DNA from: Microbispora rosea
GTDB lineage: Bacteria; Actinomycetota; Actinomycetes; Streptosporangiales; Streptosporangiaceae
Direction: 5' to 3'
NCBI RefSeq assembly: GCF_900156315.1
Contig: NZ_FTNI01000006.1
Location: 186,001 to 250,000 of the forward strand
Length of the DNA: 64,000 bases
Below the pieces are notes generated by a model, which worked only from the letters and a program-made list of their open reading frames with translations, had not been told where the DNA came from and ran no database searches. A program made the translations under genes and the position numbers. Positions 35,057-43,603 of this stretch are shown in pieces (positions within the stretch are counted from its first letter, which is position 1; each line of letters starts with the position of its first letter).

Positions 35057-35554
35057 GTGGCTGCTGCTCGTGGCGTCCTGTACGTCCACTCGGCTCAGCC
35101 TGCGCTGTGCCCGCACATCGAGTGGGCCGTCGCAGGCGTTCTTGGCGTTCCCGTCGACCTGACGTGGACCGCCCAGCCCGCCGCGCCCGGGACCTTGCGG
35201 GCCCAGGCCGAGTGGGAGGGGCGTCCCGGCACGGCCGCGGCGATCACGTCCTCACTCATGGGCTGGCAGCGCATCCGGTTCGAGATAACCGAGGACGCCT
35301 CGCCGGGTGTCGACGGCTCCCGGCACGCCTACACGCCGACGCTGGGTGCCTTCACGGCGGTCGTCGGCGCGAACGGGGACATCCTGGTCCCCGAGGACCG
35401 GCTACGCAACGTGATGCTGATGGCCGCCCAGGGCCGGGTCGTCCTTGAGGACGAGCTCGACCGTCTGCTCGGCAAGCAGTGGGACGAGGAGCTGGAGTCG
35501 TTCCGGTACGCGGGCGAGGGCGCGCCCGTGCGCTGGCTGCACGCGGCCGTCTGA
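35057..35554 (+). CDS. DUF3145-family protein
   Basis: 165 residues. VLYVHSAQPALCPHIEWAVA at the start and FRYAGEGAPVRWLHAAV at the end are hallmarks of DUF3145, an actinobacterial family of unknown function. In Streptomyces coelicolor a member lies next to fabF at the fatty acid synthesis locus; here it is 2 kb from the fab operon, which supports a functional link. GTG 35057 has GGGAGG 5 nt upstream. Confidence 0.85.
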   Translation: MAAARGVLYVHSAQPALCPHIEWAVAGVLGVPVDLTWTAQPAAPGTLRAQAEWEGRPGTAAAITSSLMGWQRIRFEITEDASPGVDGSRHAYTPTLGAFTAVVGANGDILVPEDRLRNVMLMAAQGRVVLEDELDRLLGKQWDEELESFRYAGEGAPVRWLHAAV

Positions 35555-35617
35555 TCCTGCGCCACGGCGGCCTGTTTCGCCCCGCCCGGCCCCGCATGGA
35601 GGCCGGGCGACGCCGGC

Positions 35618-36544
35618 TCAGGCGAGCCCGTCCAGCAGGGCGATGTCCTCGGGAGACAGTCGCAGCCGGGCCGCGGCCATGTTCTCCTCCAGGTGCGCGA
35701 GCGAGGACGTGCCGGGAATGGCCAGGGTGACGGGGGAACTGCCGAGCAGCCAGGCGAGCGCCACCTGGGCGCGGGTCGCGCCGTATCGTCCGGCGACCTC
35801 GTCGAGCGCGGCGAACTGCCCGGCCGAGGGGGCCATGCCGGGCGGGGCCTGCGACAGGTCGAGCCCGGGCCGGAGCATGCCGGCGGCGAGCGGGAAGTAG
35901 GAGGTGAACGCGATGCCCGCCTCCTCGCACGCGGCCAGGACCTCCGCGCCCGACCGGTCGAACAGGTGGAACCGGTTCTGCACCGCGGCCACGGGCGCGA
36001 TCGCGCGCGCCTCGGCCAGTTGCCCCGTCGTCACGCCGCTGAGTCCGAGCGCCCGGATCAGCCCGCGTTCGCGGAGCTCGGCGAGGGCCCCGAAGGACTC
36101 GGCGAAGGGCGCCTCGCCGGGGAACAGCAGCCCGTCGCCGCCCACCCGCAGATAGACGAGGTCGAGCCGGGCCCGGCCGAGCCGCGTCAGGTTCTCCTCG
36201 ACCTGCTCGCGCAGCCGCTCCGGCTCCGCGGCGGCCTCGAAGCCGTGCCACTCGTCGCGGACCACGCCGACCTTGGTGGCGATGACCAGGCCGTCCGGAT
36301 AGGGGTGCAGAGCCTCCTTGATCAGGTCGTTGGCCACATGCGGGCCGTAGAAGTCGCTGGTGTCGATATGGGTGACGCCGAATTCCACGGCCCGGCGCAG
36401 CACGGCGAGCGCGGCGGCGTGGTCCCGCGGCGGGCCCCACACCCCCGGACCCGGCAGTTGCATCGCCCCATACCCCAGCCTCCCGACGGCCAGGCCGTCC
36501 GCGAGTCGAAGGACATCGCCGGTGGAACCGATGGGAACAGTCAT
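35618..36544 (-). CDS. Aldo/keto reductase
   Basis: 308 residues, TIM-barrel NADPH-dependent oxidoreductase. Asp and Tyr of the catalytic tetrad are in HIDTSDFYGPHVANDLI, Lys in LVIATKVGVV. The usual active-site His segment reads LDLVYLRVGGD, so the His appears replaced, as in some actinobacterial members; activity may differ. The NADP site near the C-terminus reads SSPVTLAIPGTSSLAHLEEN. Its ATG overlaps the TGA of the HTH gene upstream (ATGA), making a two-gene operon. Confidence 0.84.
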   Translation of the reverse strand: MTVPIGSTGDVLRLADGLAVGRLGYGAMQLPGPGVWGPPRDHAAALAVLRRAVEFGVTHIDTSDFYGPHVANDLIKEALHPYPDGLVIATKVGVVRDEWHGFEAAAEPERLREQVEENLTRLGRARLDLVYLRVGGDGLLFPGEAPFAESFGALAELRERGLIRALGLSGVTTGQLAEARAIAPVAAVQNRFHLFDRSGAEVLAACEEAGIAFTSYFPLAAGMLRPGLDLSQAPPGMAPSAGQFAALDEVAGRYGATRAQVALAWLLGSSPVTLAIPGTSSLAHLEENMAAARLRLSPEDIALLDGLA

Positions 36545-37038
36545 TCACGCCTCCTCATGCCCGCCGCGGCCTGGTCGCCGCGACTGCGGGAGAGGCGAGC
36601 CTGGATCGACGCCGTGGTGATCGCACCCTCGGGATCGCGGTCGAGCTTGCGCCGGCGCACCAGATCGTGCACGCCCTGACGGGTGATGCCGAGCATCGCC
36701 GCGGCGACCGAGACCGGCACCGCGGTCGCGGCGGGGTGCCCCGCGCGCCGGGCGACCGCCCGGCCCAGGGGCGTGGCCCACCACGCGGCCGGTGGGTCTA
36801 AGGGTGCGTCGCCCGGATACAGCGCGCTCACCAGCCGGATCGCGAGAAAGGCGGCGGCGCGGTCGTCCTCGCCGCACAGCACCTCCGCCCAGGCCCGGCT
36901 CTTCACCGTCAGGAGCTCGCGCAGTCGCGTGTCCTCGCCGGACAGCTCGTCCGGCTCGAAGAGGATCTCCAGCGCGCCGAGCACTCTGCCGCCGACGACC
37001 CGGCACAGATCCTCGGCCAGTTCGCGGCGCTCGTCCAT
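36541..37038 (-). CDS. Helix-turn-helix DNA-binding protein, partner of the aldo/keto reductase
   Basis: 165 residues. The C-terminal third has a MerR/excisionase-type helix-turn-helix (VSVAAAMLGITRQGVHDLVR, about residues 107-126) with a wing-like RKLDRDPEGAITTASIQARL. The helical N-terminal domain has no recognised ligand motif. ATG 37038 is chosen as the start; it follows GGAGGCGGGC. A dense cluster of CAAG/CTTG palindromes lies 15-58 bp upstream and probably binds this protein, giving autoregulation together with the reductase. Confidence 0.62.
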   Translation of the reverse strand: MDERRELAEDLCRVVGGRVLGALEILFEPDELSGEDTRLRELLTVKSRAWAEVLCGEDDRAAAFLAIRLVSALYPGDAPLDPPAAWWATPLGRAVARRAGHPAATAVPVSVAAAMLGITRQGVHDLVRRRKLDRDPEGAITTASIQARLSRSRGDQAAAGMRRRE

Positions 37039-37052
37039 GCCCGCCTCCCTTC

Positions 37053-37096
37053 TACTTGACGACAAGCATCAAGTACTTGTCGGTACACGTCAAGTA
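37053..37096. promoter_or_regulatory. Nested CAAG/CTTG inverted repeats upstream of the HTH-reductase operon
   Basis: TACTTGAC (37053-37060) pairs with GTCAAGTA (37089-37096), GACAAG (37061-37066) with CTTGTC (37076-37081), and CAAGTACTTG (37070-37079) is a perfect palindrome in the middle. A minus-strand -35-like TTGACG lies within the outer right arm, 17 bp from GATGCT. This looks like a multi-site operator. Confidence 0.6.
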
Positions 37097-37123
37097 GTTA
37101 GCATCCGCTCTGGGAGAACGCGA

Positions 37124-37157
37124 AAGCGCCGGCCCCCGAACGCGGGGACCGGCGCTT
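37124..37157 (-). terminator. Terminator of the fab-accD6 operon
   Basis: AAGCGCCGG (37124-37132) pairs with CCGGCGCTT (37149-37157), with an inner CCCC/GGGG extension, starting 11 nt after the accD6 stop codon. It also lies downstream of nothing on the plus strand. Confidence 0.8.
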
Positions 37158-37168
37158 GTCGTGTGTCG

Positions 37169-38590
37169 TCAGAGCGGGATGTTGCCGTGGGCACCCCGGG
37201 CCGGGGTGGCCTGGGCGAGCACCCGGGCGATCACGCCGCGCGTCTTGGCCGGCTCGATCACCTCGTCGATCACGCCGAGGTCGAGGGCGCGCTGGAGGCC
37301 GCCCGCCGTCTTCTCGTGCTCCTCGGCCAGCCGGGCCTCGAGGTCGGAGCGCTCCTCCTCCGGGGCGGCGGCCAGCTCGCGTCGCTTGAGGATGCGTACG
37401 GCGGCGACCGCGCCCATGACCGCCACCTGGATGTCCGGCCAGGCGAACACCCGGGTCGCGCCGAGCGAGCGGGAGTTCATCGCGATGTAGGCACCGCCGT
37501 ACGCCTTGCGGGTGATCAGTGTGACGCGGGGCACGGACGCCTCGGCGAACGCGTGCAGCAGCTTCGCGCCGCGCCGTACGATCCCGTCGTGCTCCTGGCC
37601 GACGCCGGGGAGGTAGCCGGGCACGTCCACGAGCACCACCAGCGGCACCCCGAAGGCATCGCACATCCGGACAAACCGGGCGGCCTTCTCCGCGGAGGCG
37701 GAGTCGAGGCAGCCGCCGAGCCGCATGGGGTTGTTGGCGATGACGCCGACCGTGCGGCCGCCGAGCCGGCCCAGGGTGGTGACGATGTTCGGCGCCCACT
37801 TGGGGTGCAGCTCCACGCCGGGCTCGTCGAGCAGCCCGTTGACCAGCGGGTGCACGTCGTAGGCACGGCGGGGGTTGTCGGGGAGCAGGCTGCCGAACTC
37901 GACCTCGTCCACCTCGCCGCGCACCCGGCCCTGGTGGCCGAGCAGGCAGGCGAGCTGGCGGGCCCGCAGCATGGCCTCGGGCTCGTCCTTGGTGACGACG
38001 TGGACGACGCCGCTGCGCTTGCTGTGCGGCTCCGGACCGCCGAGCGAGGCCATGTCGGTCTCCTCGCCGGTCACGCTGCGCACGACGTCCGGCCCGGTCA
38101 CGAAGATGCGGCCGTTGTCGGCGAGGATCACGATGTCGGTCAGGGCGGGGCCGTACGCGCCGCCGCCGGCCACCGGGCCGACCACGACGGAAATCTGGGG
38201 GACCAGGCCCGACGCCTTGGTCATGGCGGCGAACACCCGGCCGACCGCGTGCAGGGACTCCGCGCCCTCGGCGAGCCGCGCGCCGCCGGAGTGCCAGAGG
38301 CCGATGATCGGCACCCGCTCCCGCACGGCGACGTCGTAGGCGTGGACGATGTGCTCACAGCCCTCAGCGCCCATGGCGCCGCCCTGGACCCGGGCGTCGC
38401 TGCAGAACGCCACGACCGGCACGCCTTCGATGCGCCCGGCCACCGCCCGCACGCCGCTCTTGTCCTCGGGGGTGATCGGCCGGATCGAGCCCTCGTCCAG
38501 CAGGTGGCCCAGGCGCACCAGGGGGTCACGGGGGTCGACGGCGGCGGCGTCGGCGGCGTCGGCCACCGTCCTGCTGTCCAGCACTGTCAT
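37169..38590 (-). CDS. accD6: Acyl-CoA carboxylase beta subunit (carboxyltransferase, AccD6-like)
   Basis: 473 residues, carboxyltransferase of biotin-dependent acyl-CoA carboxylase, making malonyl-CoA (or methylmalonyl-CoA) for fatty acid synthesis. The N-half has GGAMGAEGCEHIVHAYDVAV and oxyanion region GPVAGGGAYGPALTD; the C-half has VDVPGYLPGVGQEHDG and the biotin-binding KAYGGAYIAMNSRSLGA. It needs a separate biotinylated alpha subunit not in this window. It lies 14 nt after fabF, as accD6 follows kasB in Mycobacterium. AAGGGAG precedes ATG 38590. Confidence 0.9.
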   Translation of the reverse strand: MTVLDSRTVADAADAAAVDPRDPLVRLGHLLDEGSIRPITPEDKSGVRAVAGRIEGVPVVAFCSDARVQGGAMGAEGCEHIVHAYDVAVRERVPIIGLWHSGGARLAEGAESLHAVGRVFAAMTKASGLVPQISVVVGPVAGGGAYGPALTDIVILADNGRIFVTGPDVVRSVTGEETDMASLGGPEPHSKRSGVVHVVTKDEPEAMLRARQLACLLGHQGRVRGEVDEVEFGSLLPDNPRRAYDVHPLVNGLLDEPGVELHPKWAPNIVTTLGRLGGRTVGVIANNPMRLGGCLDSASAEKAARFVRMCDAFGVPLVVLVDVPGYLPGVGQEHDGIVRRGAKLLHAFAEASVPRVTLITRKAYGGAYIAMNSRSLGATRVFAWPDIQVAVMGAVAAVRILKRRELAAAPEEERSDLEARLAEEHEKTAGGLQRALDLGVIDEVIEPAKTRGVIARVLAQATPARGAHGNIPL

Positions 38591-38604
38591 TCGAGACTCC
38601 CTTG

Positions 38605-39837
38605 TCAAACCGTCGTGAAGGCCACGGCGACGTTGTGTCCGCCGAACCCGAAGGAGTTGTTGATCGCGGCGAGCTGATCGCCCTCGAGCTTGCGGGGTTC
38701 GCCGCGTACGAGGTCGATTTCGATGCCGTCGGCCGGGTCGTCCAGGTTCGCGATGGCCGGCACGATCCGCTCGTGCAGGGCGAGAATGGTGAAGATCGAC
38801 TCGATGCCGCCGGCGCCGCCGAGGAGGTGGCCGGTCATCGACTTGGTGGCGGTGACGATCGCGTGGTCGCCGATGGCGTCCTTGATCGCACGGGCCTCGA
38901 TCTCGTCGCCGAGCGGGGTCGACGTGGCGTGGGCGTTGACGTGGACGACGTCCGACGGAGCGAGGTCCGCGTTCTTGAGGGCCCGGAGCATGGCCTCCGT
39001 GCCGCCCTTGCCGTCCGGGTCCAGCCCGGTGATGTGGTAGGCGTCGCTGGTGTAACCGGCTCCGGCGGCCACGGCGTAGATGCGGGCGCCGCGAGCCAGG
39101 GCGTGCTCCTCCGACTCCAGCACCACGATGCCCGCACCCTCGCCGAGCACGAAGCCGTCGCGGCCCTTGTCGAACGGGCGGGAGGCGCGCTCGGGCTCGT
39201 CGTTGCGGGTCGACATGGCCCGCGCCGCGGCGAACGACGCCACGTTCAGACCGTGGATCGCCGCCTCGGTGCCGCCGGCGACCACCATGTCGGCCCGGCC
39301 GGAGCGGATCATGTCGATGCCGTAGCCGATGGACTCGGCGCCGGTGGCGCAGGCGCTGACCGTGGCGTGCGCGCCGGCCTTGGCGCCCAACTCGATGCTG
39401 ATCCAACCGGCCGAGCCGTTGGGCATGAGCATGGGCACGGTGAACGGCGACAGCCGGTTCCAGCCCTTCTCCCGGTAGAGGTCGTAGGCGGACAGGATCG
39501 TTCCGATGCCGCCGATGCCGCTGCCGACCACCACGCCCAGACGGTCGCCGTCCACTTCGGGGGCGCCCGCGTCCTGCCAGGCCTGCCTGGCGGCGATCAG
39601 GGCGAACTGCTCGGCGCGGTCGAGCCTCCTGGCCTCGGGCCGGGGAAGCACCTCGCCGGGGTCGACGGCCGCCACACCGGCGAACTTCACCGGCACGGTG
39701 TCGACCCAGTCCTCGGTGAGCGTGCGGATGCCCGACCGCCCCTCGAGGAGCGCCGACCAGGTCGATGCGACGTCTCCACCGAGGGGCGTCGTCGCGCCGA
39801 GCCCGGTGACTACGACACGTACCCGGTCCTTACTCAC
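38605..39837 (-). CDS. fabF: Beta-ketoacyl-ACP synthase II
   Basis: 410 residues, elongating condensing enzyme of type II fatty acid synthesis. The Cys-His-His triad is in VSACATGAESIGYGID, VHVNAHATSTPLGD and KSMTGHLLGGAGGIE; the C-terminus has NNSFGFGGHNVAVAF. It condenses malonyl-ACP with acyl-ACP. It sits between acpP and accD6 in the operon. Length is standard. Only one FabF-type enzyme is present, unlike the kasA-kasB pair of mycobacteria. Confidence 0.95.
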   Translation of the reverse strand: MSKDRVRVVVTGLGATTPLGGDVASTWSALLEGRSGIRTLTEDWVDTVPVKFAGVAAVDPGEVLPRPEARRLDRAEQFALIAARQAWQDAGAPEVDGDRLGVVVGSGIGGIGTILSAYDLYREKGWNRLSPFTVPMLMPNGSAGWISIELGAKAGAHATVSACATGAESIGYGIDMIRSGRADMVVAGGTEAAIHGLNVASFAAARAMSTRNDEPERASRPFDKGRDGFVLGEGAGIVVLESEEHALARGARIYAVAAGAGYTSDAYHITGLDPDGKGGTEAMLRALKNADLAPSDVVHVNAHATSTPLGDEIEARAIKDAIGDHAIVTATKSMTGHLLGGAGGIESIFTILALHERIVPAIANLDDPADGIEIDLVRGEPRKLEGDQLAAINNSFGFGGHNVAVAFTTV

Positions 39838-39935
39838 TTGTCTGCACTCCTCTTGGTATCGGGGCGTGAAAGGGGGCCGGACGCGCCCTGTCGCCTCGCC
39901 GGAGGCGGGACGGGCACGTCCGTGCGGCCGTCGAA

Positions 39936-40175
39936 CTAGGCCTGGATGAAGCTGATGACGTCCTTGACGGTCTTGAGGTTCTTGAGCTGGTCGTCGGGGA
40001 TCTCGACGCCGAACTCGTCCTGGGCCGCGACGGCGATCTCGACCATGGAGAGCGAGTCGATGTCCAGGTCGTCCACGAAGCTCTTCTCCGGGGTGACCTC
40101 GTCGGCCGAAATGCCGGTGATCTCGTTGATGATCTTGCCGAGGCCCGCGAGGATCTCCTGCTCGGTCAGTGCCAT
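39936..40175 (-). CDS. acpP: Acyl carrier protein
   Basis: 79 residues. The phosphopantetheine Ser is in DDLDIDSLSMVEI (DSL motif, residue about 41), and the acidic helices are as expected. It carries growing acyl chains among FabD, FabH, FabF and the reductases. AAGGAG lies 10-11 nt before ATG 40175. It lies between fabH and fabF with about 80-100 bp on each side. Confidence 0.95.
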   Translation of the reverse strand: MALTEQEILAGLGKIINEITGISADEVTPEKSFVDDLDIDSLSMVEIAVAAQDEFGVEIPDDQLKNLKTVKDVISFIQA

Positions 40176-40255
40176 GTCGCGAATACTCCTTGGATTTACT
40201 GTCTTCCGGGTTTCCTGGGTTGCCCCAGCTCTGTACGGCAGGCCGTACAAGTTCC

Positions 40256-41212
40256 TCAGGGGATCTCGATCACCTGGGAGGCGTAGGTGAGGCCGGCGCC
40301 GAAGCCCAGCAGCAGCGCCAGGCCGCCCGACTGGACCTCGCCGCGCTCGATCATGCGCGAGAGCGCGAGCGGGATCGACGCGGCGGAGGTGTTGCCGGCG
40401 AGCACGATGTCCCTGGCGACGACCGCGTTGTCGGCGCCCAGCTTGCGCGCGATGGCCTCGACGATGCGCAGGTTCGCCTGGTGGGGGACGAAGGCGGCCA
40501 GGTCGGCGGGGTCCACGCCCGCACGCTCGCAGGCGAGCTTGGCCACCGGGTGAAGCGCGGTGGTGGCCCAGCGGAACACCGTCTGGCCTTCCTGATGGAG
40601 GAAGGACTGGCGGTCCTTGATCTGGATCGCCTCGGCCTTGTCGCCGGCGCTGCCCCATGCCACCGGGCCGATGCCGGGCTGGTCGGAGGGGCCCACGACC
40701 GCGGCGCCCGCGCCGTCGGCGAAGATCACGACGGTCGACCGGTCTTCGGGGTCGACCCACTGGGTGAGCTTCTCGCTGCCGACGACCAGCACGTTGGTCG
40801 CCGAACCCGACCGCACGGCGTCGGACGCGGCGGCCAGCGCGTAGCAGAAGCCGGCGCAGGCGGCGTTGAGGTCGAAGGCGCCGGGGGCGGTGATGCCGAG
40901 CCGGTGGGCGACGCGGCCCGCGGCGTTGGGGATGGGCGCCTCGATCGTGCAGGTCGCCACGATCACCAGGTCGATGTCGTCGCTGGACAGGCCGCTGGCC
41001 GCCAGGGCCTTGCCGCCCGCCTGCACCGCGAGGTCGATCTCCGACTCCTGCGGGCCCGCCACGCGGCGTTCCTTGATGCCGACGCGGCTCTGGATCCACT
41101 CGTCGTTGGTGTCGATCCGGGCGGCGAGGTCGTCGTTGGTCACGACCTGGGCGGGCTGGTATCCGCCGAACGCGAGAATCCTCGCCGCGGGGGCGCCTTG
41201 GCCGAGCCTCAC
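40256..41212 (-). CDS. fabH: Beta-ketoacyl-ACP synthase III
   Basis: 318 residues, starts each fatty acid by condensing a primer acyl-CoA with malonyl-ACP. The triad Cys-His-Asn lies in LNAACAGFCYALAAASDAV, FVPHQANLRIVEAIA and VLAGNTSAASIPLAL. GTG 41212 overlaps the fabD stop (GTGA), so the two are translationally coupled. In actinomycetes FabH primer choice sets the branched-chain fatty acid profile; that specificity cannot be read here. Confidence 0.94.
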   Translation of the reverse strand: MRLGQGAPAARILAFGGYQPAQVVTNDDLAARIDTNDEWIQSRVGIKERRVAGPQESEIDLAVQAGGKALAASGLSSDDIDLVIVATCTIEAPIPNAAGRVAHRLGITAPGAFDLNAACAGFCYALAAASDAVRSGSATNVLVVGSEKLTQWVDPEDRSTVVIFADGAGAAVVGPSDQPGIGPVAWGSAGDKAEAIQIKDRQSFLHQEGQTVFRWATTALHPVAKLACERAGVDPADLAAFVPHQANLRIVEAIARKLGADNAVVARDIVLAGNTSAASIPLALSRMIERGEVQSGGLALLLGFGAGLTYASQVIEIP

Positions 41213-42105
41213 TGCAGCACCTCCCGGGCGGTGTCCAGGTCGTCAGGGGTCTTGAGCGCGACGGTCTTCACTCCGGGCAGGGCCCGCCGGGCCAGGCCCG
41301 TCAGCGTGCCGCCGGGCAGCAACTCGATCATGGCGGTGACGCCGCGCTCGGCCATCGTCGCCATGCAGGAGTCCCAGCGGACCGGGTTGGCCACCTGGTT
41401 CACCAGCCGGTCGAGGAACTCGCCTCCTCCGGAGACGGCCGCGCCGTCGGAGTTGGACAGCAGCGTGACCGACGGGTCCGCGGGGGCGAGAGCCTCGGCC
41501 TCCGCGCGCAGGTGGTCGACGGCGGGGGCCATGTGGACGGTGTGGAAGGCTCCGGCGACCGCCAGCGGGCGCACCCGCGCCTTCTCCGGCGGCTCGGCCG
41601 CGAAGGCCTCCAGCTGTTCCCGCGTGCCGCCCGCGACGATCTGGCCCGCGCCGTTCATGTTGGCGGGGGTCAGCCCGTGCTTGGAGATCGCGGCGAGGAC
41701 GTCCTCCTCCGCGCCGCCGAGCACCGCGCTCATGCCGGTCTCGGTGACGGCGGCGGCCTTGGCCATCGCCCGGCCGCGCTCGCGCACCAGGGCGAGGGCC
41801 TGCTCGGGGGTCAGCACCCCGGCGATGGCGGCGGCGGCGAGCTCGCCCACACTGTGTCCCGCGACCATGCCGGGCCGGACCCCGAGCGTCTCGAACGACG
41901 CCAGGGCGGCCGCCACGAGCAGGGGCTGGGCCACAGCGGTGTCGCGGATCTCGTCGGCGCCTGCGGTCGTCCCGTACGCCACGAGATCGAGCTCCACGAT
42001 CTCCGACCACGCGGAGATCCGCTCGCGGAACTCGGGTATCTCGAGCCACGGACTGAGGAATCCTGGGGTTTGGGCGCCTTGGCCCGGAGCGACGATGACG
42101 AGCAC
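41209..42105 (-). CDS. fabD: Malonyl-CoA:ACP transacylase
   Basis: 298 residues. APGQGAQTPGF at the start, the nucleophile Ser in GHSVGELAAAAIAG and the catalytic His in AVAGAFHTVHMAPA define the enzyme that loads malonyl groups onto ACP. The malonate-binding Arg expected near VRERGRAMAKAAA is present. GTG 42105 is the start. It is first in the fab operon and lies directly downstream of FasR, whose family activates this promoter in Streptomyces. Confidence 0.95.
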   Translation of the reverse strand: MLVIVAPGQGAQTPGFLSPWLEIPEFRERISAWSEIVELDLVAYGTTAGADEIRDTAVAQPLLVAAALASFETLGVRPGMVAGHSVGELAAAAIAGVLTPEQALALVRERGRAMAKAAAVTETGMSAVLGGAEEDVLAAISKHGLTPANMNGAGQIVAGGTREQLEAFAAEPPEKARVRPLAVAGAFHTVHMAPAVDHLRAEAEALAPADPSVTLLSNSDGAAVSGGGEFLDRLVNQVANPVRWDSCMATMAERGVTAMIELLPGGTLTGLARRALPGVKTVALKTPDDLDTAREVLQ

Positions 42106-42222
42106 GTACTCAACCCTGCCCTGTAGAGGTTCACCACACTGATGGAGATCCGAACGAACTTTGTGGCCGCCGCGTTGTGGGGTACCTACAGTTTCGGTGT
42201 CGAGCTGATTAAGGCACCCGGC
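42106..42222 (-). promoter_or_regulatory. Putative fabD promoter region and FasR target
   Basis: 117 bp between fasR and fabD, both on the minus strand. In S. coelicolor FasR binds the fabDHPF promoter, so this is the expected site by position. I see AACTTTGTGG and a GGTACC-centred imperfect palindrome here but cannot assign a FasR motif from sequence alone. Confidence 0.4.
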
Positions 42223-43515
42223 TCAGGTTACGGACAGGCGTCCGAGTATGAGACCCACCTGGAGGGTGAATGCGGACCGCCCCTCCGTGGGCTGGTACCC
42301 GGTCAGTTCCGTGATCTTACGTAGACGGTACCGCACGGTGTTGGGATGGACGAACAGCAGCCGGGCCGTCGCCTCAAGGGAGGTCCCCTGCTCCAGATAT
42401 GTCGCGAGCGTGTCGAGCAGCGGGGTTCCGGCGAGCGGCTTGTAGACGTTCTCCACCAGCTGGGCCCTGGCGTCCTCGTCGCCGTCCAGCGCGCGCTCGG
42501 CGAGCAGGTCCTCGGCGAGGACCGGGCGCGGGGCGTCGGGCCAGCCGGCGGCGGCGCGCAAGCCGGCGATGGCGGCCCGGGCCGAGCTGGCCGCCGCGTG
42601 CAGGTCGGGCACCTCCGGCCCGATCACGACGGGCCCGGGGCCGAAGCGCGCCACCACGCCGCGCGCCGCGTCCTTGACGCCGTCCGCGCCGCCGACGATG
42701 ACGATGAGCCGGTCGCCCTGTACCCCGGCGAGCAGCTCGTGGCCGAGGCGCCGCCCCTTGTCGCGCAGCCCGTCGATGACGCTCTGCGGGTCCTCGTCGG
42801 GGGCGCACCCGGCGAAGACGACGACCGGCGCGGAGGTCCAGCCGAGCGCGGCGGCCCACGAGTGCAGCCCGTCGTCGACCTGGCCGCGCACCAGCGCGTC
42901 CACGATCAGCGCCTCCAGCCGCGCGTCCCACGAGCCGCGCGCCTCGGCCTCCCTGGCGTACACCTGGGCGGCGGCGAAGGCGACGTCGCGCGTGTAACGC
43001 AGCATCGCGTGCCGCAGCAGCTCCGCGCCGCCGGGCGCGGCCAGCTCCTCGACCTGGGCCTCGACGACCTCGACGACGATGCGGACCAGGTCGACCGTCT
43101 GCTGGAGCGACACGCTGCGCTTGAGCTCGCGCGGCGCGGTGCCGAAGAACTCGATGCTCGGCGTCGGCCGCCCCTCGCCCGCGTGGCCGAACCACTCGAC
43201 GAAGGCCGCGATACCGGCCTGCGCCACCAGGCCGACCCACGATCTGTCCTCGGCCGACAGCGCGCGATACCAGGCCAGCCGCTCCTCCATCCGGGCCATG
43301 GCGGCCGTCCCGAGGCTGCCCATGGCCCGGTCGAGCCGCCGCGCCGTATCCTCCCGGATCCTGTCGTCCTCCCGGGTTCCGGCGTCCTCCCAGGTCCCGG
43401 CGCCCTCCCGGACCCCGTCGCTCATCGGCACACCGTCTCCGGCCACCCGGACGACGTCGTCGCTCTGCCCGTCCGTACGCACCTGTCCGCCGTTCCACGC
43501 GCCCCGCTCGCTCAC
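42223..43515 (-). CDS. fasR: Fatty acid synthesis regulator FasR (PucR-type C-terminal HTH)
   Basis: 430 residues. The conserved core begins ARRLDRAMGSLGTAAMARME and has WVGLVAQAGIAAFVEWFGHA. The C-terminal PucR-type helix-turn-helix reads LEATARLLFVHPNTVRYRLR followed by KITELTGYQPTEGRSAF. Its place before fabD and its text match FasR, the activator of fatty acid synthesis (SCO2386, Rv2242). The N-terminal 65 residues are low complexity and partly made of a hexapeptide repeat (GTREDD type), so the real start may be downstream of 43515, for example at the Met near 43425. Confidence 0.87.
   Translation of the reverse strand: MSERGAWNGGQVRTDGQSDDVVRVAGDGVPMSDGVREGAGTWEDAGTREDDRIREDTARRLDRAMGSLGTAAMARMEERLAWYRALSAEDRSWVGLVAQAGIAAFVEWFGHAGEGRPTPSIEFFGTAPRELKRSVSLQQTVDLVRIVVEVVEAQVEELAAPGGAELLRHAMLRYTRDVAFAAAQVYAREAEARGSWDARLEALIVDALVRGQVDDGLHSWAAALGWTSAPVVVFAGCAPDEDPQSVIDGLRDKGRRLGHELLAGVQGDRLIVIVGGADGVKDAARGVVARFGPGPVVIGPEVPDLHAAASSARAAIAGLRAAAGWPDAPRPVLAEDLLAERALDGDEDARAQLVENVYKPLAGTPLLDTLATYLEQGTSLEATARLLFVHPNTVRYRLRKITELTGYQPTEGRSAFTLQVGLILGRLSVT
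43345..43416. repeat. 18-bp in-frame tandem repeat in the fasR N-terminus
   Basis: Four 18-bp units of GGCGTCCTCCCGGGTCCC type (43345, 43363, 43381, 43399). Six codons per unit give GVREGA/GTWEDA/GTREDD/RIREDT. Confidence 0.82.
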
Positions 43516-43603
43516 GCCCTCTAGCGTGCCAGGTCATGCCGTTGATCGTGCCGTACGGGGGTGTGGACGGCGTCTCCGCAGGTCGGAGCCGCGGCTCGCG
43601 GCC

